The notes below the pieces were generated by a model. That model saw nothing but the letters and a program-made list of their open reading frames with translations, was not told the DNA's origin and made no database searches. A stretch of DNA of 64,000 nt from Halospina denitrificans (lineage in GTDB: Bacteria; Pseudomonadota; Gammaproteobacteria; Pseudomonadales; Oleiphilaceae), in assembly GCF_004364635.1 (NCBI RefSeq), contig NZ_SOAX01000007.1, positions 124,001 to 188,000 on the forward strand, written 5' to 3'. Below are positions 50,587-58,859 of the stretch, one piece after another (within the stretch, counting starts at the first letter, position 1; every line of letters begins with the position of its first letter). The translations under genes were made by a program, and so were the position numbers.

Positions 50587-51849
50587 ATGGCGCCTAAAAA
50601 CGCTTTCTACGCCCAGTCCGGTGGTGTGACAGCTGTCATCAACGCCAGTGCCGCTGGCGTCATTGAGACAGCCCGCAAAAACAGTGACCGTATTGGTACC
50701 GTACTGGCGGGGCGAAACGGCATCACGGGGGCCCTCAAGGAAGATCTCATCGATACCGCCCATGAAGATGACGACACCATCCGCGCCCTGACGCACACCC
50801 CGGGCGGCGCCTTCGGCTCCTGCCGTTACAAGCTGCGCAACATTGATGAGAACCGGCGGGAATACGAACGCCTGATCGAGGTGTTCCGGGCCCATGACAT
50901 TGGCTACTTCTTCTACAACGGGGGCGGCGACTCCCAGGACACGGCTTACAAGGTCTCCCAGATGGCCGAGCGGATGGGCTATCCGATCAGCTGCATCGGC
51001 GTCCCCAAGACCGTGGACAACGACCTGCCCTTCACCGACTGCTGCCCGGGCTTTGGTTCCGTGGCCAAGTACATTGCCACCTCAACCCTCGAAGCAAGCC
51101 TGGACGTCCAGTCCATGTGCGACTCGTCCACCAAGGTATTCATCCTCGAGGTCATGGGCCGGCATGCGGGCTGGATCGCCGCCGCCGGCGGACTGGCCGG
51201 AAAGGAGCCCGGTTCGGCGCCCCACGTCATCATCTTCCCGGAGCATCCGTTTGAGCGGGAGGCGTTCCTGGCCAAGGTGGACCAGAGCGTGAAGGACCAC
51301 GGCTTCTGTGTGGTCGTCGCTTCCGAGGGCGCCCAGTATGACGATGGGCGTTTTCTGTCGGAGGCAGGTCCGCGTGATGTCTTTGGTCACGCTCAGCTCG
51401 GCGGGGTGGCACCGACCCTGGCCAACATGGTGAAGCAGTCGCTGGGTTACAAGAACCACTGGGCGGTTGCCGACTACCTGCAGCGCTCCGCCCGCCACAT
51501 CGCCTCGCAGACGGACCTTGAGCAGGCCTACGCCGTCGGGGAAGCCGCCGTCAACTATGCGCTGGAAGGTCGTAACGGGATCATGCCGGTGATCAAGCGG
51601 GATTCGTCATCGCCCTACCGCTGGCACATCAGTGAGGCGCCGCTCAACGAAGTGGCCAATCAGGAAAAGAAGATGCCCATCCACTACACGACCGACGATG
51701 GCTTCGGCATCACGACGGATTGCCGCGAATACCTGGAGCCACTGATCCAGGGCGAAGCCTACCCCCCCTATGAGAACGGTCTTCCCAAGGTGGCCAGACT
51801 GAAAAACCATCTGGTGGAAAAGCGACTGAAGGAGCCTTTCACGCCCTGA
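50587..51849 (+). CDS. pfp: Pyrophosphate-dependent 6-phosphofructokinase
   Basis: A 420-residue phosphofructokinase of the PPi-dependent type. The nucleotide loop GGGDSQDTAYKVSQ carries Asp where ATP enzymes have Gly, and PKTVDNDLPFTDCCPGFGS has the Lys that marks PPi specificity. EVMGRHAGWIAAAGGLAG and PEHPFEREAF are further family marks. The reaction, fructose-6-phosphate to fructose-1,6-bisphosphate, is reversible. AGGAGG precedes the ATG. It is monocistronic; a hairpin overlaps its stop. Confidence 0.92.
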   Translation: MAPKNAFYAQSGGVTAVINASAAGVIETARKNSDRIGTVLAGRNGITGALKEDLIDTAHEDDDTIRALTHTPGGAFGSCRYKLRNIDENRREYERLIEVFRAHDIGYFFYNGGGDSQDTAYKVSQMAERMGYPISCIGVPKTVDNDLPFTDCCPGFGSVAKYIATSTLEASLDVQSMCDSSTKVFILEVMGRHAGWIAAAGGLAGKEPGSAPHVIIFPEHPFEREAFLAKVDQSVKDHGFCVVVASEGAQYDDGRFLSEAGPRDVFGHAQLGGVAPTLANMVKQSLGYKNHWAVADYLQRSARHIASQTDLEQAYAVGEAAVNYALEGRNGIMPVIKRDSSSPYRWHISEAPLNEVANQEKKMPIHYTTDDGFGITTDCREYLEPLIQGEAYPPYENGLPKVARLKNHLVEKRLKEPFTP

Positions 51850-51865
51850 GGGCCACCCCCTCAGG
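51845..51865. terminator. Hairpin covering two convergent stop codons
   Basis: CCTGAGGG, a five-base loop, CCCTCAGG: an eight-base stem that includes the stop of the phosphofructokinase gene and the stop of the facing small gene. No U-run follows on either strand, so termination strength is uncertain. Confidence 0.4.
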
Positions 51866-52052
51866 ACTCGTCGTCGCTCCGGCGCCGCGTCATTGAGCGG
51901 CGCTGGAACTGCTTCCAGAGCTCGCCGCTCCTGTGCTCCTTCAGGTGTTCGTCGAGCGTACTGCCGGTCACCTGCATCCAGTCAAGATGCTGTTCCCAGC
52001 GCTTTTCCGGTATATCTTCCGGGCGCGGCATACCACTGTCATCAGATGCCAT
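51861..52052 (-). CDS. Small conserved-looking protein downstream of glutaredoxin
   Basis: A 63-residue soluble protein: MASDDSGMPRPEDIPEKRW, then a Trp-rich helix (EQHLDWMQVTGSTLDEHLKEHRSGELWKQF with mixed charge) and a basic tail QRRSMTRRRSDDES. ATG at 52052 is supported by GAGAGG five bases ahead; a longer frame to 52235 only shadows the glutaredoxin gene. It begins 17 bases after grx and is likely co-transcribed. Function unknown. Confidence 0.6.
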   Translation of the reverse strand: MASDDSGMPRPEDIPEKRWEQHLDWMQVTGSTLDEHLKEHRSGELWKQFQRRSMTRRRSDDES

Positions 52053-52069
52053 GCGTACCTCTCTTTTGA

Positions 52070-52324
52070 TTATCCAGTCTGGGCGTCCAGATGCGTCTCG
52101 ACGTAATTCGCAAACTCGTCGAAGCCGCCAACATGCTCTCCATCGACAAAAATCTGCGGGACTGTCCTGACGGGAGAGCCAGTCAGCTTTGAGAGATCCT
52201 CCTTGGTCAGGCCCTTTTCCTCCATATCCACCCATTCATGGGGCAGGCCGCGTACCTCGCACAGACGACGCGCCCTCGTACAGAAACCGCAGGACATACG
52301 TCCGTAAATCGTTACCTTGTTCAT
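52070..52324 (-). CDS. grxC: Glutaredoxin (GrxC-type)
   Basis: An 84-residue dithiol glutaredoxin with active site CGFC (Cys12, Cys15), TVPQIFVDGEHVGGFDE as the glutathione-binding segment with cis-Pro, and standard length. It reduces disulfides with glutathione in the cytoplasm. ATG at 52324 is used instead of the 52357 extension, which adds residues that no glutaredoxin has. It lies 40 bases after the ABC1 kinase gene on the same strand. Confidence 0.9.
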   Translation of the reverse strand: MNKVTIYGRMSCGFCTRARRLCEVRGLPHEWVDMEEKGLTKEDLSKLTGSPVRTVPQIFVDGEHVGGFDEFANYVETHLDAQTG

Positions 52325-52363
52325 GCTGCCACTTCTCCAATACTGCTTTGAGTCCAAAAACGC

Positions 52364-53800
52364 TCAGAGTTTACCAGACTCCTCAATGCCCGTCGCCGAC
52401 TCGTGGGACGAGGCATCACCGTAAAGGTACTCCCTGAGAATTGGCTCACCATTGAATTCGGCCTCGAGCACCGAGATAAAGGTATAGACGCCGACCAGTT
52501 TGCGGTTGAGGAAAATAAACTCGCGCGGCGGGATGCGGAAATAGCGACTGATCGCGGAGCGTGTTGCCTGACGGGCCACTCGATTGGGCAGGTCGCTCTG
52601 TTTCCAGCGATACTCCCCGTTGGCGTTAAGGGCGTAGTCGGGTTTCTCCATAATATCGCCACTGAGCGGCTCCAGAACGGACATACAGACCCGTCCAAAA
52701 CGCTCCAGTATGGGTCTCGGCCACTCGGGGTCCATGAACCGCAGCTTGATGCCCCCCTGTATGACCGCCTCCAGGTCCTGCTCATACGACGCCCGGATCA
52801 TTTCCCGCACAGGCCCCAGGAAATCATCGGAGTAACGCTGTACGGCGCCGAAATCCAGCAGCACAATCTGGTCCCGGTCGCCGGTATCCTCCGCCAGACG
52901 GATGCGGTAGTTGCCAAAGTTGGGATCGGTCTGTATCTCGTTCCAGATGAAGAGTTCGCTGAGGAAGAGTTCAAGGGCGGCCTTGCCCAGTTCCGAGCGC
53001 CGTTCCAGGGACAGGGACTGTACCGGCTCCGAGCCAACCGAGTAGCCTGACTCAAAGGTTGAGGCAATCACATGGGGGGCGGAATACTCGTGAATAATGC
53101 GGGGCACGACAAAGCGGGAATCGTTCTCAAGCTTGAGCCGAAAGGATTCGGTGGTCCGTGCTTCCAGTTCGTAATCCACTTCCCGGTGCATCATGGTCCG
53201 GACTTCTTCGAGCCACTCGTCGAAATCCGGCCCCCAGGACACCACCCGGGCCATTTTCAGAAGCTGTGCGACCGAATTAAGGTCGGAATCCACCGCTTCC
53301 GCGACACCGGGGTATTGGATCTTAAGAACAATCGAGGTTCCATCGGAGCGCCTTACCGCCCGATGCACCTGCCCCAGTGACGCCGCACCTATGGGATCAG
53401 GCTCCACATCCAGCTCCGCGAATCGCTTATCACCCAGTTCCTCCTTGAGGGTCCGCTCAATAACCGGCCATTCCAGCGAGGTGGTTTTGTCTTCCAGGGT
53501 ATGCAGCGCTTCGGTGACCTCTTCCGGCAGGAAATGCTCCCCGTACAACGCCATGATCTGACCGATCTTGACGACACTGCCCTTGAGCTGGCCAAGCTCC
53601 TCAACAAGGAATTCAGCCTGGCGGGTGAGCATGCTGCTGTGGCGTTTGTCACGGCGCTCGCGACTTCCGAACCAGTTTGTGGCGTAGTGGCCCGCCATAC
53701 GGGTGCCTGCATAGAGGCCAGCGCGGGTCAGGCTGAGGCGCCGCTCAAAGCTGCCGGTCTTGATCCGGTCCACCGAACGGGGTTTCTTCTCGGATGGCAT
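52364..53800 (-). CDS. ABC1/UbiB-family atypical kinase (AarF-like)
   Basis: A 478-residue protein of the ABC1 (COQ8/UbiB) atypical kinase family. It has the family-defining KxGQ in LKGSVVKIGQIMAL, the Ala-rich loop GAASLGQVHRAVR, Lys in VLKIQYPG, and ETDPNFGN-like QTDPNFGNYRI with DFG equivalent LLDFGAVQRY. UbiB of the ubiquinone operon normally ends in two membrane helices and adjoins ubiE and ubiJ; here neither is present and hydrophobic ends are not evident, so this is a second, non-UbiB member. A role in lipid or quinone homeostasis is inferred from family. Confidence 0.87.
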   Translation of the reverse strand: MPSEKKPRSVDRIKTGSFERRLSLTRAGLYAGTRMAGHYATNWFGSRERRDKRHSSMLTRQAEFLVEELGQLKGSVVKIGQIMALYGEHFLPEEVTEALHTLEDKTTSLEWPVIERTLKEELGDKRFAELDVEPDPIGAASLGQVHRAVRRSDGTSIVLKIQYPGVAEAVDSDLNSVAQLLKMARVVSWGPDFDEWLEEVRTMMHREVDYELEARTTESFRLKLENDSRFVVPRIIHEYSAPHVIASTFESGYSVGSEPVQSLSLERRSELGKAALELFLSELFIWNEIQTDPNFGNYRIRLAEDTGDRDQIVLLDFGAVQRYSDDFLGPVREMIRASYEQDLEAVIQGGIKLRFMDPEWPRPILERFGRVCMSVLEPLSGDIMEKPDYALNANGEYRWKQSDLPNRVARQATRSAISRYFRIPPREFIFLNRKLVGVYTFISVLEAEFNGEPILREYLYGDASSHESATGIEESGKL

Positions 53801-53811
53801 TCAACAGTCCC

Positions 53812-54456
53812 CTAACACTTCTCACTGAGACGATAACACAGCTCCTGCTCCACAACCTCAGCAACACCATCCAGGGTCACCGGCTCACTGGTCAGGTCAC
53901 TCAGGCGGGTTACCGGCATGCCCGCATAACCACAGGGATTAATCCGTTGAAAGGGAGCCAGGTCCATGTCCACATTGATGGCAAGGCCGTGGTAAGCCCT
54001 GCCACGCCTTACCCGCAGGCCCAGTGACGCGACTTTCCGCCCTTCAACATAAACGCCGGGCGCATCCCGTCTCGGCGCCGCTTCGATGCCCCAGCGGGCA
54101 AGCGTTGCCACCGTCAGGCTTTCCAGGAGGGTGACGAATTCACGAACGCCCAGGCGCCGCCGCGCAAGATCGATCAAGGGGTAGACCATCAGCTGGCCGG
54201 GGCCGTGATAGGTTACCTGGCCCCCACGATCGACCTGGACGACGGGAATATCCCCCGGGGCAAGCACGTGCTCGGCGCGCCCCGCCTGGCCCTGGGTGAA
54301 GACCGGCTCGTGTTCGAGCAGCCAGCACTGGTCCGGTGTTGTTTCGTCGCGGGCGTCGGTGAATGCCTTCATGGCCTCAAAAACCGGCTTGTAGGGCCGC
54401 CGGCCGTAGCGGTGGAACGCCAGAGGCTCCCTGTTTCCGCCGGGTGTGGTTGCCAT
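53812..54456 (-). CDS. lipB: Octanoyl-[ACP]:protein N-octanoyltransferase
   Basis: A 214-residue LipB that moves octanoyl from ACP to lipoyl domains. The thioester Cys175 (NPCGYAGM) and Lys141 ([10 protein letters not shown]) are present, and the [16 protein letters not shown] segment is canonical. It overlaps the YbeD gene by one base (TGATG). lipA is not found in the window, although it often follows. Confidence 0.95.
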   Translation of the reverse strand: MATTPGGNREPLAFHRYGRRPYKPVFEAMKAFTDARDETTPDQCWLLEHEPVFTQGQAGRAEHVLAPGDIPVVQVDRGGQVTYHGPGQLMVYPLIDLARRRLGVREFVTLLESLTVATLARWGIEAAPRRDAPGVYVEGRKVASLGLRVRRGRAYHGLAINVDMDLAPFQRINPCGYAGMPVTRLSDLTSEPVTLDGVAEVVEQELCYRLSEKC

Positions 54457-54725
54457 CAGACCACCATATGAACCCGGCCCGTGGCCTTCAGTGCCTCGAA
54501 CAGCTCCCTGATCTGGGATTCACTGGCTGCGTAGAAGGCCACGCGGACGGAAATAAAGCGGCTGTTACGACTCGGCTGCGCCGTCATGGAGGCCGGATCG
54601 AACCCAGGATCAAAGCGCTGGATGACGCGTGTCACCTCGTGTGCAAAATCCTCGGTGTGATCCCCGATCACCTTGATGGGATAGTGACAGGGGAATTCAA
54701 TTTCAGGGCCCTTGGTCTGACTCAT
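54456..54725 (-). CDS. ybeD: DUF493 / YbeD protein
   Basis: An 89-residue alpha/beta protein of the DUF493 family: [20 protein letters not shown], then [34 protein letters not shown] at 54725 gives the normal N-terminus; the 54743 frame adds an extra MDNCDC. The gene lies between the DD-carboxypeptidase and lipB genes as in E. coli. Function is not settled; an ACT-like regulatory fold is known. Confidence 0.88.
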   Translation of the reverse strand: MSQTKGPEIEFPCHYPIKVIGDHTEDFAHEVTRVIQRFDPGFDPASMTAQPSRNSRFISVRVAFYAASESQIRELFEALKATGRVHMVV

Positions 54726-54735
54726 GCAATCACAA

Positions 54736-55890
54736 TTATCCAAACAGGTTCATGAAGAAAAGCTTGATCGAATCCCAGAGTCGACTGAAAAAGCCGCCCG
54801 GCTCAACTCCGTGCAATGCGACCAGGTCACGCTCGGCCACGGTCTCGCCATCGAGTGATAACGTCAGCTTACCCAGAACGGCCCCACGCTGTATTGGAGC
54901 CTCCAGAATGGTATCAACCTCGACCGACGATTCCAGATCGTCCCGGCTTCCCGATGGATACGTCAGGTAAAGGTCTTCCGACACACCAAGATCCAGCTGA
55001 TCGCCTTCCCCTTTCCAGACGCGTGTTCCGGTGATCTTCTCACCGCCCTCGTAAAGACGACTGGTGTCATAGTAGCGGAACCCATAGTTGAGAAGCTGTT
55101 GAGCCTCACTCGCCCGGGCCTCGGCACTGTCCGTTGCCATAACCACGGCGACCAGGCGCATGCTATCCTTCTTGGCGGATGCGGCGAGACAGTAGCCGGC
55201 GTCTTCCGTGTACCCTGTCTTCAGCCCATCAACCGATTTATCACGCCACAACAGGCGGTTTCGGTTGGGCTGACGGATACCGTTGTAGGTGTAGTACCGC
55301 TGGGAATAGAGGTCGTAGGTATCCGGGAAATCCTGGATTTTGGCGATGGAGAGGAGGGCCATATCCTTGGCAGTGGTGTACATGTCCGGGTTGGGAAGTC
55401 CCGTCGCATTGGTAAAGTGCGTATTGTCCATGCCCAGCTGGCTGGCCTGCTGGTTCATCATTTGCGCAAAGGATTTCTCGCTACCGGATATGTGCTCGGC
55501 AAGAGCCACACTGGCATCATTGCCGGACTGGATGATAATGCCCCGCATCAGTTCCCCGACGGTAACGGTGCTGCCTTCCTGGATGAACATCCGGGAACCA
55601 CCGGTCTGCCACGCGCTGACGCTGACACGGGCTTCCTCGTCCATGGTCAGGCGCCCCTCCTCCATTTCCCGGTCTGCAATGTAGGCCGTCATCATCTTGG
55701 TCAGGCTGGCCGGCTCCATACGTTTTTCCGCATTATGCTCAACCAGCACCCGACCACTACGGGCCTCCATCAGGATGTAGGACCCGGCACCCAGATCCGG
55801 TGGCGAAGGGATCAGTGCTGAAGAGGACCACACTCCCTGGCTTCCGGTAAAAACAATAAGAATGAAGAGTGCGCGAAGCAGACTCTGCAT
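54736..55890 (-). CDS. dacC: D-alanyl-D-alanine carboxypeptidase (PBP5/6 type)
   Basis: A 384-residue periplasmic DD-peptidase that trims pentapeptides. A signal peptide is followed by the active-site motifs Ser62-x-x-Lys65 (SLTK), SGN in IIQSGNDASVALAEH and KTG in DGLKTGYTEDAGYC. The C-terminal beta domain and final amphipathic helix (GFFSRLWDSIKLFFMNLFG) anchor it to the inner membrane. AGGAG precedes the ATG. Homologues are named DacA or DacC; the difference cannot be read here. Confidence 0.93.
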   Translation of the reverse strand: MQSLLRALFILIVFTGSQGVWSSSALIPSPPDLGAGSYILMEARSGRVLVEHNAEKRMEPASLTKMMTAYIADREMEEGRLTMDEEARVSVSAWQTGGSRMFIQEGSTVTVGELMRGIIIQSGNDASVALAEHISGSEKSFAQMMNQQASQLGMDNTHFTNATGLPNPDMYTTAKDMALLSIAKIQDFPDTYDLYSQRYYTYNGIRQPNRNRLLWRDKSVDGLKTGYTEDAGYCLAASAKKDSMRLVAVVMATDSAEARASEAQQLLNYGFRYYDTSRLYEGGEKITGTRVWKGEGDQLDLGVSEDLYLTYPSGSRDDLESSVEVDTILEAPIQRGAVLGKLTLSLDGETVAERDLVALHGVEPGGFFSRLWDSIKLFFMNLFG

Positions 55891-55917
55891 GGTAATGCTC
55901 CTGATGAATCGACTGAA

Positions 55918-56808
55918 TCAGCCCGCTGCATCCAACGGTCTGGAGATGATGATCGGCTGGCCCAGGTTATTGCGTTCAATCACGCTTTTTTCCTGTTCCG
56001 CCTCGCTTCGGTTTTCAAACGGACCGACCCAGACACGGTGAACTGTGCCGTCCTGAATGGCGGCCTCGACCAGATGGACCCTCGAATCGGCAACCAGAAA
56101 AAGCTGGTCCCTCAACTGCGTTGCGGCGGACAAACTACCAAATGCCCCCACCTGAACAAAGAGGCCTTCTGATTTTCCTTCTGCATCCGCATCCGCATCC
56201 GCATCCGCATCCGCATCCGCATCCGCATCCGCAACAGAGTCACGACCTCCCGGGCTGGTTGCAACAGCCTCGACACGCACTCTTGCCGTGCCCTGCCCCT
56301 GGAAACCCAGAACGCGGGCGGCAGCATAGGACAGATCAATCAGGCGATCGCCGTGGAACGGCCCCCGATCATTGACACGCACAATGGTTGAGCGGTCATT
56401 GTTCAGGTTGGTCACCCTCAGAAAGGTTGGCAGCGGCAGGCTTCGGTGCGCGGCCGTCAGCTCAAACATGTCGTAGGTTTCCCCATTGGAGGTCTTGTGC
56501 CCATGGAACTTACGGCCATACCAGCTTGCCATTCCCGTTGCCTCATAGCCCTGTGCGCTATCCATTACCTCGTAGGTTTCTCCCCAGACTTCATAGGGGG
56601 ATTGATTGCCAGCGCTGGTGGGCGGTTCATAACGCGGCTCAGGCTCAACCACGGTGGATACGTCAAAGTGGCGGTCCGGCCCCGTATCCTGGTCCATGGT
56701 GTAGCGGGAGTCGGAAACGCGTTCATCCCCGGTTGAGGCACACCCAGCCACAAGCGCTGTGAACACCACCAATACCAACACAGTTCCTGGGGAAAAATGG
56801 TGCTTCAT
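55918..56808 (-). CDS. rlpA: RlpA septal-ring lytic transglycosylase with (Asp-Ala)n linker
   Basis: An outer-membrane lipoprotein, lipobox LVAGC (Cys23 counted from ATG 56808; ATG at 56820 is equally possible and would overlap the mltB stop). The double-psi beta-barrel (ATGMASWYGRKFHGHKTSNGETYDMFELTAAHRSLP, then RVNDRGPFHGDRLIDLS with catalytic-type residues) cleaves denuded glycan in Pseudomonas RlpA. The C-terminal SPOR domain (FVQVGAFGSLSAATQLRDQL) directs it to septa. Between them an Asp-Ala repeat is encoded by a perfect hexanucleotide array. It lies after mltB in the rod-shape operon. Confidence 0.9.
   Translation of the reverse strand: MKHHFSPGTVLVLVVFTALVAGCASTGDERVSDSRYTMDQDTGPDRHFDVSTVVEPEPRYEPPTSAGNQSPYEVWGETYEVMDSAQGYEATGMASWYGRKFHGHKTSNGETYDMFELTAAHRSLPLPTFLRVTNLNNDRSTIVRVNDRGPFHGDRLIDLSYAAARVLGFQGQGTARVRVEAVATSPGGRDSVADADADADADADADADAEGKSEGLFVQVGAFGSLSAATQLRDQLFLVADSRVHLVEAAIQDGTVHRVWVGPFENRSEAEQEKSVIERNNLGQPIIISRPLDAAG
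56183..56230 (-). repeat. Perfect hexanucleotide array inside rlpA
   Basis: Eight exact tandem copies of GCATCC on the plus strand (GGATGC on the coding strand), followed by a broken copy. In frame they give (Asp-Ala)8 between the barrel and SPOR domains. Copy-number change would add or remove two residues without a frameshift. Confidence 0.9.
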
Positions 56809-56812
56809 GGGG

Positions 56813-57706
56813 TTACTCATCCAGTCCCAGCGAGCGTGCCAGTTGCCACGCCGCCATGGCGTAGAGGTCACTGTGATTATAGCGCGTAATCACGTCGAAA
56901 TTATGATACGCCAGCCAGTGCCGCCTTTCATTGCCATCCTTTAATACGAGCAGTCTCGCGGGTAAGACCAGCGTCGCGCCTTCCCGCCCCTGAAGGCGTC
57001 TAGCCACAGGTTGCGCTCGTTGCCAGTTGTGCTCATGGAAGTAGTTGGCAACACTGCCAATGGCGTCGGTTGGGTTATCAAAGAGATCCACGGTGCCATC
57101 ATCGTCGAAATCCACCGCATAGTGGCGATAACTGCTGGCAATGAACTGACCGTAGCCCATGGCGCCAGCATAGGAGCCCTCGGGCTTTGCCGGGTCAAAG
57201 CCCTGCTCCCGGGCCAGGAGCAGGTAATGCCTGAGTTCGTCACGGAAGAAATCACCGCGCGGTGGATAATCAAAGGCCAGCGTGGCAAGCGCATCAAGCA
57301 CCCTGTCGTTGCCCTTATGGCGACCATAAAAGGTTTCGATGCCGATGATGGCGGTTACGATTTCAGGCGGCACCCCGAAATCCGCCTCGGCACGGCGCAG
57401 GACATCCGCGTGACGCTCCATGAAAGCACGCCCCTGCTCCACACGCGCGTCTGTAAGGAAAATCTGACGATACTCGCCCCACTCCAGCACTTTTTCGGCC
57501 GGCGCACTGATCCGGTCAATCACGAACTGCTGGTGTCGGGCGGCACCCAGCCAGCTCCGCAGTGTTTCCCGCTCAACCCCCTCCTTCTCAGCCATTTGAT
57601 CAATGAAGGCAGCCACCTCGGCTGAGTCCTCAAAGTGCTCATTTTCTGCTCCGTATCCGGTGGTTATCCAGGCCACAAGCAACAGCAGGACAAGGTATCG
57701 TTTCAT
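56813..57706 (-). CDS. mltB: Lytic murein transglycosylase B
   Basis: A 297-residue Slt35/MltB-family enzyme that cleaves the MurNAc-GlcNAc bond. Catalytic Glu124 lies in IGIETFYGRHKGN; the GSYAGAMGYGQFIASSYRHYAVDFDDDG segment carries the EF-hand Ca loop known from Slt35. The signal peptide lacks a lipobox Cys, so it should be a soluble periplasmic form rather than an outer-membrane lipoprotein. It begins 8 bases after rodA. Confidence 0.93.
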   Translation of the reverse strand: MKRYLVLLLLVAWITTGYGAENEHFEDSAEVAAFIDQMAEKEGVERETLRSWLGAARHQQFVIDRISAPAEKVLEWGEYRQIFLTDARVEQGRAFMERHADVLRRAEADFGVPPEIVTAIIGIETFYGRHKGNDRVLDALATLAFDYPPRGDFFRDELRHYLLLAREQGFDPAKPEGSYAGAMGYGQFIASSYRHYAVDFDDDGTVDLFDNPTDAIGSVANYFHEHNWQRAQPVARRLQGREGATLVLPARLLVLKDGNERRHWLAYHNFDVITRYNHSDLYAMAAWQLARSLGLDE

Positions 57707-57713
57707 CAGGGGA

Positions 57714-58859
57714 TCAGGTCTCCAGCATTCGTCGGTGGGTATGGATCGCCATGAGGATACCGAAGCCCAGCATCAGGGTCACCATCGACGTTCCCCCGAA
57801 ACTGACCAACGGCAGTGGCACCCCGACTACGGGCACCAGCCCGCTCACCATGGACACATTCACAAGCACATAGATAAAGAAAGTGAGTGTAATACCACCA
57901 GCCAGCAATCTGCTGAATGAAGACTGGGCGGCAGAGGCAATGAAAAGGCCGCGGATCACGATAAGCGCATACAGAACCAGCAGTATCGTGACGCCGACAA
58001 ACCCGAATTCCTCCGCGAGGACCGCTACGATGAAGTCCGTGTGGCTTTCCGGAAGAAAGTCCAGGCTGGCCTGGGTACTTTCCTCCCAACCCTTGCCATA
58101 CAAGCCCCCGGAGCCAATGGCGGTCTTTGACTGGGTAATATTCCAGCCCGCCCCGAGCGGGTCACTGCCGGGATTCAGCAGCGTCAGCACCCTTTCCTTC
58201 TGGTAGTCACGCATCACGTAGAGCCACATAGCCGGAGCGGACAGTGCCGCCAGTATGACCATGGTGGTAATGAGCTTCCAGCTCAGGCCTGCCAGGAACA
58301 GGACAAAAAGGCCCGAGGCGGCAACAAGCAGCGCGGTGCCGAGATCGGGCTGGTTGGCAATCAGAATGGAGGGGGCGACTACCAGCACCGCCGTGACCAG
58401 AATCGCCATGGCCCCTGGGGGAAGGTGCTGCCTGCTCAGATACCACGCGACCATGAGCGGAACCGCCACTTTCATCAGCTCCGAGGGCTGAACCCGGGTA
58501 ACACCAGGGATATCCAGCCAGCGCTGCGCGCCACCGGACTCCTCGCCAAAAAACATCACCGCCACCAGCGCAAGCGTCCCCGCCAGATAAACCAACGGCG
58601 ACCAGCGGCGGTACAGCAGCGGATCAAGCTGGGCGAAAAACAGCATTATGACGAAGGCGACCCCCATCCGGATCACTTGCGCTTCAACCGCGGCAGCACT
58701 GTTCTCACTGGCACTGAACAGGACCACAAGACCAAATCCCATAACGCCCAGCAACAGAAGCAGCAGCCACGGATCCAGGTGCATGCGCGCCATCACACCC
58801 CGTCGCCGCTCGAAGTGGTCCGGATCAAGCGCCATCTGGCGCACGAACTCCTTACTCAT
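57714..58859 (-). CDS. rodA: Rod-shape peptidoglycan glycosyltransferase RodA
   Basis: A 381-residue SEDS polymerase with ten membrane helices that builds glycan strands with PBP2. SEDS marks: FFAQLDPLLYRRWSPLVYL, QPSELMKVAVPLMVAWY, LIANQPDLGTALLVAASG, GWEESTQASLDFLPESHTDFIVAVLAEEFGF and VGVPLPLVSFGGTSMV. It overlaps mrdA by 8 bases (ATGAGTAAGGAG) and so is coupled to it. Confidence 0.96.
   Translation of the reverse strand: MSKEFVRQMALDPDHFERRRGVMARMHLDPWLLLLLLGVMGFGLVVLFSASENSAAAVEAQVIRMGVAFVIMLFFAQLDPLLYRRWSPLVYLAGTLALVAVMFFGEESGGAQRWLDIPGVTRVQPSELMKVAVPLMVAWYLSRQHLPPGAMAILVTAVLVVAPSILIANQPDLGTALLVAASGLFVLFLAGLSWKLITTMVILAALSAPAMWLYVMRDYQKERVLTLLNPGSDPLGAGWNITQSKTAIGSGGLYGKGWEESTQASLDFLPESHTDFIVAVLAEEFGFVGVTILLVLYALIVIRGLFIASAAQSSFSRLLAGGITLTFFIYVLVNVSMVSGLVPVVGVPLPLVSFGGTSMVTLMLGFGILMAIHTHRRMLET

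Noticed and set aside
56183-56230. Short direct repeats considered as a CRISPR array
   Set aside because: Units are six bases with no spacers and lie in frame inside rlpA.
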